DNA from: Casimicrobiaceae bacterium
GTDB taxonomy: Bacteria; Pseudomonadota; Gammaproteobacteria; Burkholderiales; Casimicrobiaceae
Direction: 5' to 3'
Assembly (NCBI GenBank): GCA_025056355.1
Contig: JANWWI010000016.1
Coordinates: 1 to 42,744 of the forward strand
Length of the DNA: 42,744 bases
Part shown: positions 35,934 through 42,744 of the stretch, one piece after another
How positions within the stretch are numbered: the stretch's first letter is position 1
Layout: each line of letters begins with the position of its first letter
The notes under the pieces: generated by a model
The model's input: only the letters and a program-made list of their open reading frames with translations
Database searches by the model: none
Told to the model about the DNA's origin: nothing
Position numbers and translations under genes: made by a program

Positions 35934-37733
35934 CTACGCAAGCGCGTGCTCGGTCTCCATGAGCGGCTCAAGCCCGGAGCGAATCGCATGAGCGCAGGTT
36001 TCGATCTCGGGCAAGAGCCGCGCGAAATAGAAACGCGCAGTCTCCAGCTTGCCGCGGTAGAACTCCGGCTCGGTCGTGTTGCCGTCGAGCCGTGCGTAGG
36101 CCACCTGCGCGGCGCGGGCAAACCAGTAGGCAAACACCGTGTGTCCCGCCACCCGCAAATATTCGGTCGCGGTCGCCCCGACGATTTCCGGTTTCTTTTG
36201 CGCCTGAGAGCCGATCTCGAAGGTCAGCGTCGCCCAAAGCTCGGCCGCCTTGAGCAGCGGCTCGACAAAGGCTTTCATGCGGTCCTCGCCCTCACAGGTC
36301 TCGGCAAAGGCTTCCACTTTCGCACCGAGCTTTTTGAGGGTGGCGCCCTGGTTGGCAAGCACCTTGCGACCCAGCAGATCAAGCGCTTGGATCGTGTTGG
36401 TGCCCTCGTAGATCATGTTGATTCGTGCATCGCGCACAAACTGCTCCATGCCCCATTCGGCGATGTAGCCATGCCCGCCGAAGACCTGCAGGCACTGGGA
36501 GGTGGCGATCCAGGCGTTGTCCGTGATGAACGCCTTGACGATCGGGGTGAGCAGGGCCACCTCCTCCTCGGCTTCCTTGCGAACGGCCGGATCGGGATGC
36601 GCCAGATAGGTATCCACGAGCAGCGCGCAATAAAGCGAGAGCATGCGCGCCCCCTCGGCATAGGCCTTGGCGGTGAGCAGCATCCGCCGCACATCGGGGT
36701 GTACGATGATCGGATCGGCTGGCTTGTCCGGCGCTTTCGGCCCCGCGAGCGAACGCATCTGCAAGCGCTCCTTCGCATACGCCAGTGCGTTCTGATAGGC
36801 AACCTCGGTCAGACCGAGCGACTGCATCCCCACGCCGATGCGCGCAGCGTTCATCATCACAAACATCGCCGGCAACCCCTTGTGCGGCTCGCCCACAAGC
36901 CACCCCTTGGCTCCATCAAGTGCCATTTGGCAGGTCGCATTGCCATGAATGCCCATCTTGTGCTCGATGCCGGTGCAGTAGATGCGGTTTCGCTCACCGA
37001 GCGTTCCATCGGCCTGTGGAATGAATTTGGGCACAACAAACAAACTGATGCCCTTGGTGCCTGCCGGCGCCTCGGGGAGCCGTGCCAGCACCAGATGCAC
37101 GATGTTTTCAGCCAGATCGTGCTCGCCCGAGCTGATGAAGATCTTCTGCCCGGTCAGTGTGTAGCTGCCGTCGGGATTCGGCTCGGCCTTGGTGCGCAGC
37201 AGGCCGAGATCGGTGCCACAGTGCGGTTCGGTCAGGCACATCGTGCCGGTCCACTCGCCGGAGACGATTTTGGGCAGGTAGGTGGCCTTCTGCTGCGGGG
37301 TGCCGTGCGCGTGGAGGCACTCATAAGCCCCATGGGTGAGGCCCGGGTACATGGTCCAGGCTTGATTGGCGCTGTTGAGCATTTCGTAGAAGGCCTGGTT
37401 GACGGTGACCGGTAGGCCTTGGCCGCCGAAGGCAGGGTCGCAAGACAGCCCTGGCCACCCGCCTTCGACATACCGGCGATAGGCTTCCTTGAAGCCCTTC
37501 GGCGTGCGCACGGTATGCGTGTCGCGATCGAGCACACACCCCTCGCGGTCCCCGCTTTGGTTGAGCGGGAAAATGACCTCGGCGGCGAACCTGCCGCCCT
37601 GCTCGAGCACGGCCATGATGGTGTCGAGATCGATCTCGGTGTGCGGGGGCAACGTGCGCAGCACGCTCGGCGCATCGAGCAGCTCATCGAGCACAAAGCG
37701 GAATTCCCGAAGCGGTGGGGTATAGGTCGGCAT
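35934..37733 (-). CDS. acyl-CoA dehydrogenase, long (DmdC-like) subfamily
   Basis: 599 aa flavoprotein. FAD/acyl-CoA landmarks: MCLTEPHCGTDLGLLRTKAEPNPDGSYTLTGQKIFISSGEHDLAENI, then the central helical domain, and RINMIYEGTNTIQALDLLGRK carrying the catalytic Glu. The extra ~130-residue C-terminal domain and overall length match the subfamily that includes 3-methylmercaptopropionyl-CoA dehydrogenase DmdC. Many members are simply beta-oxidation enzymes, so the substrate is open. The ATG at 37731-37733 is preceded by GGAG. A 26-bp operator-like palindrome lies 35 bases upstream. Confidence 0.9.
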   Translation of the reverse strand: MPTYTPPLREFRFVLDELLDAPSVLRTLPPHTEIDLDTIMAVLEQGGRFAAEVIFPLNQSGDREGCVLDRDTHTVRTPKGFKEAYRRYVEGGWPGLSCDPAFGGQGLPVTVNQAFYEMLNSANQAWTMYPGLTHGAYECLHAHGTPQQKATYLPKIVSGEWTGTMCLTEPHCGTDLGLLRTKAEPNPDGSYTLTGQKIFISSGEHDLAENIVHLVLARLPEAPAGTKGISLFVVPKFIPQADGTLGERNRIYCTGIEHKMGIHGNATCQMALDGAKGWLVGEPHKGLPAMFVMMNAARIGVGMQSLGLTEVAYQNALAYAKERLQMRSLAGPKAPDKPADPIIVHPDVRRMLLTAKAYAEGARMLSLYCALLVDTYLAHPDPAVRKEAEEEVALLTPIVKAFITDNAWIATSQCLQVFGGHGYIAEWGMEQFVRDARINMIYEGTNTIQALDLLGRKVLANQGATLKKLGAKVEAFAETCEGEDRMKAFVEPLLKAAELWATLTFEIGSQAQKKPEIVGATATEYLRVAGHTVFAYWFARAAQVAYARLDGNTTEPEFYRGKLETARFYFARLLPEIETCAHAIRSGLEPLMETEHALA

Positions 37734-37767
37734 GAACGGCTCCTTGGACCGAAACGAACAGGTCGTG

Positions 37768-37793
37768 AAAATTCAAACGAGTGTTCGAATTTT
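37768..37793. promoter_or_regulatory. 26-bp palindromic operator upstream of the acyl-CoA dehydrogenase gene
   Basis: AAAATTCAAAC (37768-37778) and GTTCGAATTTT (37783-37793) are inverted copies with one mismatch around GAGT. The core CAAAC-N4-GTTCG resembles boxes bound by TetR-family fatty-acid regulators such as PsrA (CAAAC-N4-GTTTG). Its AT-rich nature, distance to the start codon and catabolic target fit a repressor site. The regulator is not encoded in the window. Confidence 0.55.
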
Positions 37794-37827
37794 GCTTGGC
37801 CTCGTGCCCCGGGCCAACGGGCTGCAG

Positions 37828-37837
37828 CGTTCGAACG
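37828..37837. promoter_or_regulatory. second TTCGAA-centred palindrome near the operator
   Basis: CGTTCGAACG is a perfect 10-bp palindrome 35 bases beyond the 26-bp operator and shares its GTTCGAA core. It may be an auxiliary operator half or chance. Confidence 0.3.
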
Positions 37838-37862
37838 AAGCGTTTAGACCAATTGCTCTACC

Positions 37863-37897
37863 GAAACCCGCCGCGACCCGCGGAAACCCGCCGCGAC
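37863..37897. repeat. tandem 15-bp direct repeat, 20-bp period
   Basis: GAAACCCGCCGCGAC occurs at 37863-37877 and again at 37883-37897. It lies just downstream of the pnp terminator and upstream of the acyl-CoA dehydrogenase promoter. No function is evident; local duplication is the simplest explanation. Confidence 0.7.
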
Positions 37898-37908
37898 TCC
37901 AACCCAAC

Positions 37909-37935
37909 AAAAAGGGCCTTTGGAGGGCCCTTTTT
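37909..37935 (-). terminator. intrinsic terminator downstream of pnp
   Basis: AAAAAGGGCC (37909-37918) and GGCCCTTTTT (37926-37935) form a 10-bp stem with a 7-base loop. On the minus strand the stem ends in five Ts followed by GTTG. It starts 28 bases after the pnp stop. The symmetric A/T ends make it potentially bidirectional. Confidence 0.88.
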
Positions 37936-37943
37936 CGACTGAC

Positions 37944-37960
37944 CGCGACCCCGGGTCGCG
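37944..37960 (-). repeat. GC hairpin in the pnp 3' region
   Basis: CGCGACCC (37944-37951) and GGGTCGCG (37953-37960) flank a single base, immediately after the pnp stop and before the terminator. It could stabilise the 3' end or aid pausing. Confidence 0.45.
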
Positions 37961-37962
37961 TT

Positions 37963-40089
37963 TTACGCATCCGCGCTCGCCGATGCCGCCGCCGAGCCGC
38001 GCTCCCCGAGCAATGCCTTGCGCGAAAGCTTCACGCGACCTTTCTCGTCGAAGCCGAGCACCTTCACGCGCACCTTGTCGCCTTCTTTGAAGTGGTCGCT
38101 GACCGCCCTGACGCGCTCGTGCGCAATTTCGCTGATATGTAGCAGCCCATCGCGCGAGGGCAGCAGTTGGATCACGGCGCCGAAATCCATTACACGAACG
38201 ACCGTGCCTTCGTAGATCTCGCCGACCTCGACCTCGGCCACGATCTCGTCGATCCGGCGCTTGCATTCGCGCAAGTCGTTTTCGTTTGGCGAGGCAATCG
38301 TCACCGTACCATCGTCGGCGATATCGATCTGGCAGCGAGTCTCTTCGGTGAGAGCGCGCACGACTGCACCGCCCTTGCCGATGACATCGCGAATCTTTTC
38401 GGGGTTGATCTTGAAGGTCAGCAGCCGCGGAGCGTAGACGGAAATTTCGGTGCGGGGATGCGGCATCGCCTCGTGCATGAGGCGCAAGATGTGCTGTCGC
38501 GCCTCATAAGCCTGCGCAAGCGCCACCCCCATGATCTCTTTGGTGATGCCTTGGATTTTGATGTCCATCTGAAGCGCGGTGATGCCGCGATCGGTGCCAG
38601 CAACCTTGAAGTCCATGTCGCCGAGATGATCCTCGTCGCCCAGGATGTCGGTCAACACCGCAAAGCGGTTGCCCTCCTTGATGAGACCCATCGCGATCCC
38701 TGCCACCGGGGCCTTGATCGGCACGCCGGCATCCATCAGTGCAAGCGATCCGCCACAAACCGAGGCCATGGAGGATGAACCGTTTGACTCGGTAATCTCC
38801 GAGACAACGCGAATCGAGTAAGGAAACTCTTGCTCGGAAGGCAGCATCGCCACGAGCGCCCGTTTGGCGAGTCGTCCATGGCCGACCTCACGGCGTTTAG
38901 GGGCGCCCACACGGCCCGTTTCTCCCGTCGCAAACGGCGGCATGTTGTAGTGCAACATGAACCGCTCGCGGTATTCGCCGCTTAGGGCGTCGATGATTTG
39001 TTCGTCCTGCTTCGTGCCGAGGGTGGCCACCACAAGCGCTTGTGTCTCGCCGCGGGTAAAGAGCGCCGAGCCATGTGTCCGCGGCAGCACTCCCGTGCGA
39101 ATCGTGATCGGCCGCACGCTGCGCGTGTCGCGGCCGTCGATGCGGGGTTCACCGCGCAGAATTTGTTCGCGCACGATTTTTGCCTCGAGTGCGAACAGCT
39201 CGTTCATGATGTGGTTGCGAGTGAGCGTGTCCGCATCCGGTGGAATAAGCGCCGCCTCGGCGGCCGCGTAGACCTCTTTGAGCTTCGCCGAGCGCGCCTG
39301 CTTGCTCTTGATTTTGTAAGCCTCGTCAAACCCGGGCCCCGCAATCTCGCGTACGCGCGCAATGAGCGCCTCATCTTTCGGCGGCGGCGTCCAATCCCAG
39401 GCGGGCTTGCCTGCCTCTTCGACCAGTGCATGGATCAGATCGATGACGACCTGTTGCTGCGCGTGGCCCCACCAAACCGCATCGAGCATGACCTGCTCCG
39501 GCAGTTCCTGCGCCTCCGACTCGACCATCATCACCGCCGTCTCCGTGGCCGCCACAACCAAATCGAGCCGCGAGTTTTTGAGCTCGCTTGCGGTGGGGTT
39601 GAGCACGAATTCGCCGTTGATGTAACCCACACGCGCCGCACCAATGGGCCCCGCAAAAGGCACCCCGGAAATCGCAAGCGCCGCCGAGGCGCCGATCATT
39701 GCCGGAATGTCGGCATCGATCTCTGGGTCCATCGACAGCACGGTGGCGATGATTTGCACCTCGTTGTAGAAGCCGTCTGGGAAAAGTGGTCGAATCGGAC
39801 GATCGATGAGCCGAGCGCTCAACGTCTCCTTCTCGCTCGGACGGCCCTCGCGCTTGAAAAATCCCCCTGGGATGCGCCCCGTCGCATAGAACTTTTCCTG
39901 GTAGTCGACCGTGAGCGGGAAAAAATCCTGCCCTTCCTTGACTTCACGTTTGGCAACCGCCGTCACGAGCACAACGGTGTCATCAAGACTCACGAGAACC
40001 GCCGCATCCGCCTGACGAGCGATCTCGCCAGTCTCAAGCGTGAGCGTGTGACGACCGTAGGTGATGGACTTTTTGATGGCTGTGGGCAT
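37963..40089 (-). CDS. pnp: polyribonucleotide nucleotidyltransferase (PNPase)
   Basis: 708 aa phosphorolytic 3'-5' exoribonuclease of the RNA degradosome. Two RNase PH domains are present (about 10-210, with [33 protein letters not shown]; and about 315-540, with the second-domain signature [23 protein letters not shown] region and [16 protein letters not shown] carrying catalytic aspartates). They are followed by a KH domain (about 550-610, [15 protein letters not shown]) and an S1 domain (about 620-690, [33 protein letters not shown]). The ATG at 40087-40089 has AAGGAGGC upstream. It lies downstream of rpsO in the classical order. Confidence 0.98.
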   Translation of the reverse strand: MPTAIKKSITYGRHTLTLETGEIARQADAAVLVSLDDTVVLVTAVAKREVKEGQDFFPLTVDYQEKFYATGRIPGGFFKREGRPSEKETLSARLIDRPIRPLFPDGFYNEVQIIATVLSMDPEIDADIPAMIGASAALAISGVPFAGPIGAARVGYINGEFVLNPTASELKNSRLDLVVAATETAVMMVESEAQELPEQVMLDAVWWGHAQQQVVIDLIHALVEEAGKPAWDWTPPPKDEALIARVREIAGPGFDEAYKIKSKQARSAKLKEVYAAAEAALIPPDADTLTRNHIMNELFALEAKIVREQILRGEPRIDGRDTRSVRPITIRTGVLPRTHGSALFTRGETQALVVATLGTKQDEQIIDALSGEYRERFMLHYNMPPFATGETGRVGAPKRREVGHGRLAKRALVAMLPSEQEFPYSIRVVSEITESNGSSSMASVCGGSLALMDAGVPIKAPVAGIAMGLIKEGNRFAVLTDILGDEDHLGDMDFKVAGTDRGITALQMDIKIQGITKEIMGVALAQAYEARQHILRLMHEAMPHPRTEISVYAPRLLTFKINPEKIRDVIGKGGAVVRALTEETRCQIDIADDGTVTIASPNENDLRECKRRIDEIVAEVEVGEIYEGTVVRVMDFGAVIQLLPSRDGLLHISEIAHERVRAVSDHFKEGDKVRVKVLGFDEKGRVKLSRKALLGERGSAAASASADA

Positions 40090-40191
40090 AAAGCCTCCTT
40101 CGATTCAGCACGTGCGCGCACCTTCCAACTGGCGCGACGCACCCCGGACGCTCGATCCGAGTTGAGCCCGCGCGAGGGGTCACGCCGGAGG

Positions 40192-40240
40192 CTGTCGCGA
40201 ACACACTCCCGCGCCCAGGCGGCGAATGGTTTCGCGACAG
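40192..40240 (-). promoter_or_regulatory. long hairpin in the rpsO-pnp intergenic leader
   Basis: CTGTCGCGAA (40192-40201) and TTCGCGACAG (40231-40240) pair perfectly over 10 bp around 29 bases, about 100 nt upstream of the pnp ATG. In E. coli an RNase III-cleaved hairpin occupies this place in the pnp leader and mediates PNPase autoregulation. The similarity here is in position and form only. Confidence 0.5.
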
Positions 40241-40285
40241 ACTCTCGTGGACTCTCGCCTTGGGCTCCACCTCAACGTCCGTGAG

Positions 40286-40329
40286 GACAAAAAACAAAGG
40301 CCGCTCGGCATATCGCTCACAGCGGCCTT
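40286..40329 (-). terminator. intrinsic terminator downstream of rpsO
   Basis: AAGGCCGCT (40297-40305) and AGCGGCCTT (40321-40329) form a 9-bp stem with a 15-base loop, followed on the minus strand by TTTGTTTTTTG. It begins 24 bases past the rpsO stop. Some read-through into pnp is expected from the conserved gene order. Confidence 0.85.
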
Positions 40330-40353
40330 CGCCCGAAAACTCGACCCGCGCTT

Positions 40354-40623
40354 TTATTTGCGTAGACCGAGCTTTTCGATCAGCGCCTGATAGCGGGCGC
40401 GATCGGTATTCTTGAGATAGGCCAAGAGCCGCCGACGATGATTGACCATCTTGAGCAGGCCACGCCGACTGTGGTGATCTTTGACATGCCGCTTGAAATG
40501 CTCGGCCAGGCTGTTGATGTTGGCCGTCAGAAGCGCTACCTGCACTTCCGTCGAACCCGTGTCTTTTGGATTGCGACCGAACGTTTTGATGATTTCGGCC
40601 GTCTGAGCGCGTGTCAGAGCCAT
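40354..40623 (-). CDS. rpsO: 30S ribosomal protein S15
   Basis: 89 aa, exact family length. [74 protein letters not shown] is canonical S15, which binds the 16S rRNA central domain. The ATG at 40621-40623 is fixed by the family start. It has its own terminator and precedes pnp. Confidence 0.98.
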   Translation of the reverse strand: MALTRAQTAEIIKTFGRNPKDTGSTEVQVALLTANINSLAEHFKRHVKDHHSRRGLLKMVNHRRRLLAYLKNTDRARYQALIEKLGLRK

Positions 40624-40698
40624 GGGTGTTCTCTTTTGCTCGAACCTCAGAGCCGCGGCAACCACGCTGAGCCCTGACGGTCGGTATTGATGTTCGAA

Positions 40699-40712
40699 AC
40701 AATTCGAATTGT
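40699..40712. promoter_or_regulatory. 14-bp perfect palindrome overlapping a -10-like box upstream of rpsO
   Basis: ACAATTCGAATTGT (40699-40712) is a perfect palindrome. On the minus strand TACAAT (40713-40708) overlaps it, a plausible rpsO -10. A second TTCGAA lies at 40693-40698, exactly ten bases from the one at 40703-40708. No clear -35 was found because the region beyond is the neighbouring terminator. Confidence 0.4.
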
Positions 40713-40716
40713 AGCG

Positions 40717-40746
40717 CAAAGAAAAGCCCGCCTGACCGGCGGGCTT
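40717..40746 (-). terminator. intrinsic terminator downstream of the SWIB gene
   Basis: AAGCCCGCC (40724-40732) and GGCGGGCTT (40738-40746) pair over 9 bp with a 5-base loop, followed on the minus strand by TTCTTTG. It starts 43 bases after the SWIB gene stop. The stem core is the same GCCCGCC/GGCGGGC used by the rplI terminator. Confidence 0.82.
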
Positions 40747-40789
40747 GTGCGATCTCGGCCCGAACGCAGCCGAAGACCCCGCACCAAGC

Positions 40790-41191
40790 TCATGCGAGCT
40801 GGCTCGCAATGAGCTTCGTCATCTCGAACATGGAAACTTGCGCCTTGTTGAAGATCGGTCGCAACTTCTCATCAGCGTTGATCATGCGCTTGTTGCCCGC
40901 GTCTTGCAAATTGTTCTTCTTGATGTAGTCCCAGACTCGCTTCGTGACCTCCGTCCGCGGCAGCGGATCCGATCCGACGATCACTGCCAGCGCGTCCGAG
41001 GGTTTCATCGCCTTCATGAAGGCGGCGTTCGGCTTTCGCTTTGTCGCGGGCTTTTTGGCGGCTTTCGGAGCGGTCTTCTTCGTGGCCGCCTTTCTGGCGG
41101 GTTTTTTTGCCGAAGGCTTTTTCGCTGCCGCTTTCCGAGCGACGGCCTTTTTTGCGGCGGCCTTCCGAGCCGCGGGTTTCTTGGCTGCCAT
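40790..41191 (-). CDS. SWIB/MDM2-domain protein with histone H1-like basic tail
   Basis: 133 aa. Residues 1-57 are Lys/Ala/Arg-rich repeats ([20 protein letters not shown]..., AAKK and ARKA units) like histone H1 C-tails or bacterial Hc1-like proteins. Residues 58-133 form a SWIB domain: [58 protein letters not shown]. Such fusions are found in Chlamydia and Betaproteobacteria and are assumed to be nucleoid-associated, but their role is not settled. The ATG at 41189-41191 has TAAGGAG upstream. Monocistronic, with its own terminator. Confidence 0.9.
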   Translation of the reverse strand: MAAKKPAARKAAAKKAVARKAAAKKPSAKKPARKAATKKTAPKAAKKPATKRKPNAAFMKAMKPSDALAVIVGSDPLPRTEVTKRVWDYIKKNNLQDAGNKRMINADEKLRPIFNKAQVSMFEMTKLIASQLA

Positions 41192-41241
41192 GTTCAGTGA
41201 CTCCTTAAGGACATTGAAACGGACCGAAACGAGGGGCATCT

Positions 41242-41264
41242 GTCAGCGCTACGCGTGGGCTGAC
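41242..41264 (-). repeat. 6-bp hairpin in the SWIB leader
   Basis: GTCAGC (41242-41247) pairs with GCTGAC (41259-41264) across 11 bases, about 50 bases upstream of the SWIB start. Confidence 0.4.
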
Positions 41265-41280
41265 GCGGAAGCCCGTCTCC

Positions 41281-41318
41281 CGCGGCCTGGGCGCTTTTCG
41301 CCCTCGTCCCAGGCCGCG
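41281..41318 (-). repeat. 11-bp perfect GC hairpin upstream of the SWIB gene
   Basis: CGCGGCCTGGG (41281-41291) pairs perfectly with CCCAGGCCGCG (41308-41318) around a 16-base loop. It is about 90-130 bases upstream of the SWIB ATG, with no T-tract on either strand. It is most likely part of a structured 5' leader, or an operator. Confidence 0.55.
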
Positions 41319-42039
41319 AAGCCCGCGCACAATTAGACGGCATTTCTCGGGGGATGGCTACAGAAATCGTGCGCACCTTGAAACGTTCCCGTGGCGTGTG
41401 GTCATCCGCGCGACACCCTGACGCCCTCGGACCCGCTCAGCCAACCCGTGCGAAAGCGGTCTCGGCGCCGAGAACGAGCGCGGCAAGGGCCGGCGTCTGA
41501 TTCACAAGCTTGGGCACGGGCGCCCGGCGTCGCCGCAGCTTGTTGGCCAAGCGTTGCCCCGTCGCGGACCTAGCCCCGGGTCGTGAGCACTGAAAGACCC
41601 CGCCTCCGGTGGAGAAAAGGAACTGTCAAACCGCGGGCGACCTCCGCCTCGCCCCGCATCTAACCGCACGAATTCCCACCACGACCCCCAAGGCAAACGT
41701 CCGGCGCAGGCAAACCAAGACTCCGAAACGGCTGATAAGACGCACGGGCCTGTGGAGGATCGCTCGGTGGGCGAGCTCGCCGGTCTTTTCGCCCGACGAT
41801 GCCTTCCGCGCTTGAGCTCTGTAGCGTCTTGCCCCGTGGGCTCAGCAATACGCGGCCGCTGCCTCGCGTGCGAGCCGGTTTTCGACCCGGAGCGTGCCGC
41901 AAGACCCGGTTGTTCGGACGCTTCTGAGTTCCGAGCCGAGTCGCGTCTCGCGTGCGTCGCGAGCGCGTTTTCTAGGATGTGCACTCTATCGGCACTTCGT
42001 ATCGTTGACTGCTCGTGGTCGCATGCGCGGAGCTTGAAC

Positions 42040-42549
42040 ATGGTCAAAAAGTTCTCCAATGACGCCGAAAGCGCGCCCGGCGCGGCGCTGTTCGAGCGGT
42101 TCAAAGAATCTTCAACGCAGATCTGGCTAGCCGGGCTCGGCGCGTTCGCCAAGGCGCAAGAAGAGGGCAACAAGGTCTTCGAGGCGCTCGTCAAGCAAGG
42201 CAGCGAACTACAGCGCAAGCTGCAACGCCTCGCCGCCGAGCAATTCGACGAGGTCAGCCAAGATGTCTCGGCGCGAATGATGGATGCGACGAACAAGGCG
42301 CAAGGTGCTTGGGATCGGCTCGAAGCGGTGTTCGAAGAGCGCGTCAGTCGCGCCGTCAACCGTTTAGGAGTACCCACCCGAGCAGACATCGCCGCCCTCG
42401 CCGCGCGGGTCGAAGCACTCAGCGAACAGGTCGCACGGTTGAAGGCCGCGCTCGATCAAACCTCCCGCACTGCGCCGGCAGCGCGAGCACGCACCGCTCA
42501 GCACGCCAAGTCCAGCGCCAAGAGCCGGGCGAAGGGCGCGTCTCAGTAA
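42040..42549 (+). CDS. phasin family protein (PhaF/PhaI-type PHA granule-associated)
   Basis: 169 aa. The phasin core AALFERFKESSTQIWLAGLGAFAKAQEEGNKVFEALVKQGSELQRKLQ is followed by an amphipathic helix region with Leu heptads (about 115-145, DIAALAARVEALSEQVARLKAALDQ), a predicted coiled coil. A short Ala/Lys/Ser/Arg tail (RARTAQHAKSSAKSRAKGASQ) resembles the DNA-binding tail of PhaF. Such proteins coat polyhydroxyalkanoate granules and can tether them to the nucleoid. The ATG at 42040 gives the family start (MVKKFS); a longer in-frame start is not supported. Confidence 0.88.
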   Translation: MVKKFSNDAESAPGAALFERFKESSTQIWLAGLGAFAKAQEEGNKVFEALVKQGSELQRKLQRLAAEQFDEVSQDVSARMMDATNKAQGAWDRLEAVFEERVSRAVNRLGVPTRADIAALAARVEALSEQVARLKAALDQTSRTAPAARARTAQHAKSSAKSRAKGASQ

Positions 42550-42625
42550 GTCACGACTTTTTCCGCGGCAAGCCCGCGGGGCGATACGCGCAGTCCCCCT
42601 TGCTTGGCCCTCCTAAAGCCGCCGT

Positions 42626-42744
42626 TGACCTGCCCCCATTTGCCGTACCAACGGATTGGAGAAGCCTGGGGTTGAAGGTTAGTCGAAGTTTTGTTTCGGC
42701 TCACTGCCAGCAGCACCGCCAGCGCGCTGGCGGTGCTGCTGGGC
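42626..42744 (+). mobile_element. possible IS3-family end, truncated by the window
   Basis: TGACCTGCCCCCATTTG at 42626-42642 resembles terminal inverted repeats of IS3-family elements (TGA-CTGCCCCC-type ends). No transposase is within the remaining 100 bases, and no second copy of the repeat can be checked. Tentative. Confidence 0.25.
42707..42742. repeat. 36-bp perfect palindrome at the right window edge
   Basis: The 18-base arm at 42707-42724 (CCAGCAGCACCGCCAGCG) is followed directly by its exact reverse complement at 42725-42742, with no spacer. It could be a real extended palindrome, a strong hairpin, or an assembly fold-back at a contig end. Confidence 0.85.

Larger units (their letters stand above)
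41240..42039. other. 800-base region without a recognisable gene
   Basis: No open frame here has family features, and overlapping frames on both strands are Arg/Ser-rich shadows. tRNA, tmRNA, RNase P and SRP RNA signatures were looked for and not seen. The region must hold the promoters of the SWIB gene (minus) and the phasin gene (plus). It contains two hairpins near the SWIB gene and a 14-bp palindrome, TCTCGGCGCCGAGA, at 41460-41473. Confidence 0.6.

Noticed and set aside
35865-37415. Long plus-strand open frame opposite the acyl-CoA dehydrogenase gene
   Set aside because: Shadow of the dehydrogenase gene; His/Arg/Gly-rich composition without motifs.
37847-37864. tRNA-like D-arm text on the minus strand (TCGGTAGAGCAATTGGTC), with GTTCGAAC nearby
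   Set aside because: There is no acceptor stem, no anticodon arm and no T-arm at the proper spacing; the GTTCGAAC is better read as a palindromic operator piece. It might be a decayed tRNA remnant, but this cannot be supported.
41502-42389. Minus-strand open frame across the phasin gene and the gene-free region
   Set aside because: Ser/Arg-rich text with no recognisable family, opposite a supported phasin gene; treated as a shadow.
42565-42581. CCGCGG-CAAGC-CCGCGG hairpin as the phasin terminator
   Set aside because: The T-run precedes the stem instead of following it on the plus strand, so it does not fit an intrinsic terminator.
1-42744. CRISPR array, prophage or defence system
   Set aside because: No regularly spaced repeats, integrase, phage structural genes, restriction-modification genes or toxin-antitoxin pairs were seen; the gene content is core metabolism and housekeeping.

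Overview
The window looks like chromosomal core sequence from a GC-rich betaproteobacterium, most likely in or near the Burkholderiales. The evidence is the gene set and its grouping: argA next to yggX and lolCD, apbC-ispD-ispF, an APH-fold homoserine kinase beside a BPSS1780-type membrane protein, a SpeD-SpeE fusion, a phasin, and rpsO-pnp. The lineage is inferred from these families and not from any search. No rRNA, complete tRNA, CRISPR array, prophage or complete transposon was seen.

Layout, left to right. 1-300: N-terminus of a PLP aminotransferase running off the left edge. 598-4842 (minus): a tight operon argA, yggX, AhpD-like peroxidase, lolC and lolD. 4913-7099 (plus): a UvrD-type helicase, divergent from argA. 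7117-11181 (minus): apbC, ispD, ispF, thrB and a BPSS1780-type membrane protein. 11265-13870 (plus): metG and an overlapping GNAT gene. 13860-18424 (minus): uvrA, an unrecognised 206-aa protein and an alpha/beta hydrolase. 18462-19656 (minus): rpsF-rpsR-rplI, without priB, ending in a clear terminator. 20107-21426 (plus): a fused S-adenosylmethionine decarboxylase/spermidine synthase behind a structured leader. 21392-22603 (minus): an orphan branched-chain-amino-acid-type binding protein. 22697-28766 (minus): five overlapping genes, DUF2891, rmuC, mtfA, a ligase-associated exonuclease and an ATP-dependent DNA ligase. 28890-30501 (plus): guaC, preceded by a probable attenuator, and a MaoC-type hydratase. 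30516-31274 (minus): an SDR. 31363-32895 (plus): a HerA/YjgR-type ATPase. 33022-35721 (minus): a secreted astacin-type protease. 35934-37733 (minus): an acyl-CoA dehydrogenase with an operator-like palindrome. 37963-40623 (minus): rpsO and pnp. 40790-41191 (minus): a SWIB protein with a histone-like tail. 41240-42039 holds no recognisable gene. 42040-42549 (plus): a phasin. The window ends in a 36-bp perfect palindrome.

Three themes recur. The first is DNA repair: UvrA, a UvrD-type helicase, RmuC and the EXO/LIG pair. The second is carbon storage and acyl-CoA metabolism: phasin, MaoC hydratase, type-2-like SDR and acyl-CoA dehydrogenase. The third is RNA-level control of housekeeping genes. 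The most interesting candidates are two leaders: mutually exclusive hairpins ahead of guaC that end in a U-tract, and a run of hairpins ahead of the speD-speE fusion whose last 14-bp stem buries the ribosome binding site.
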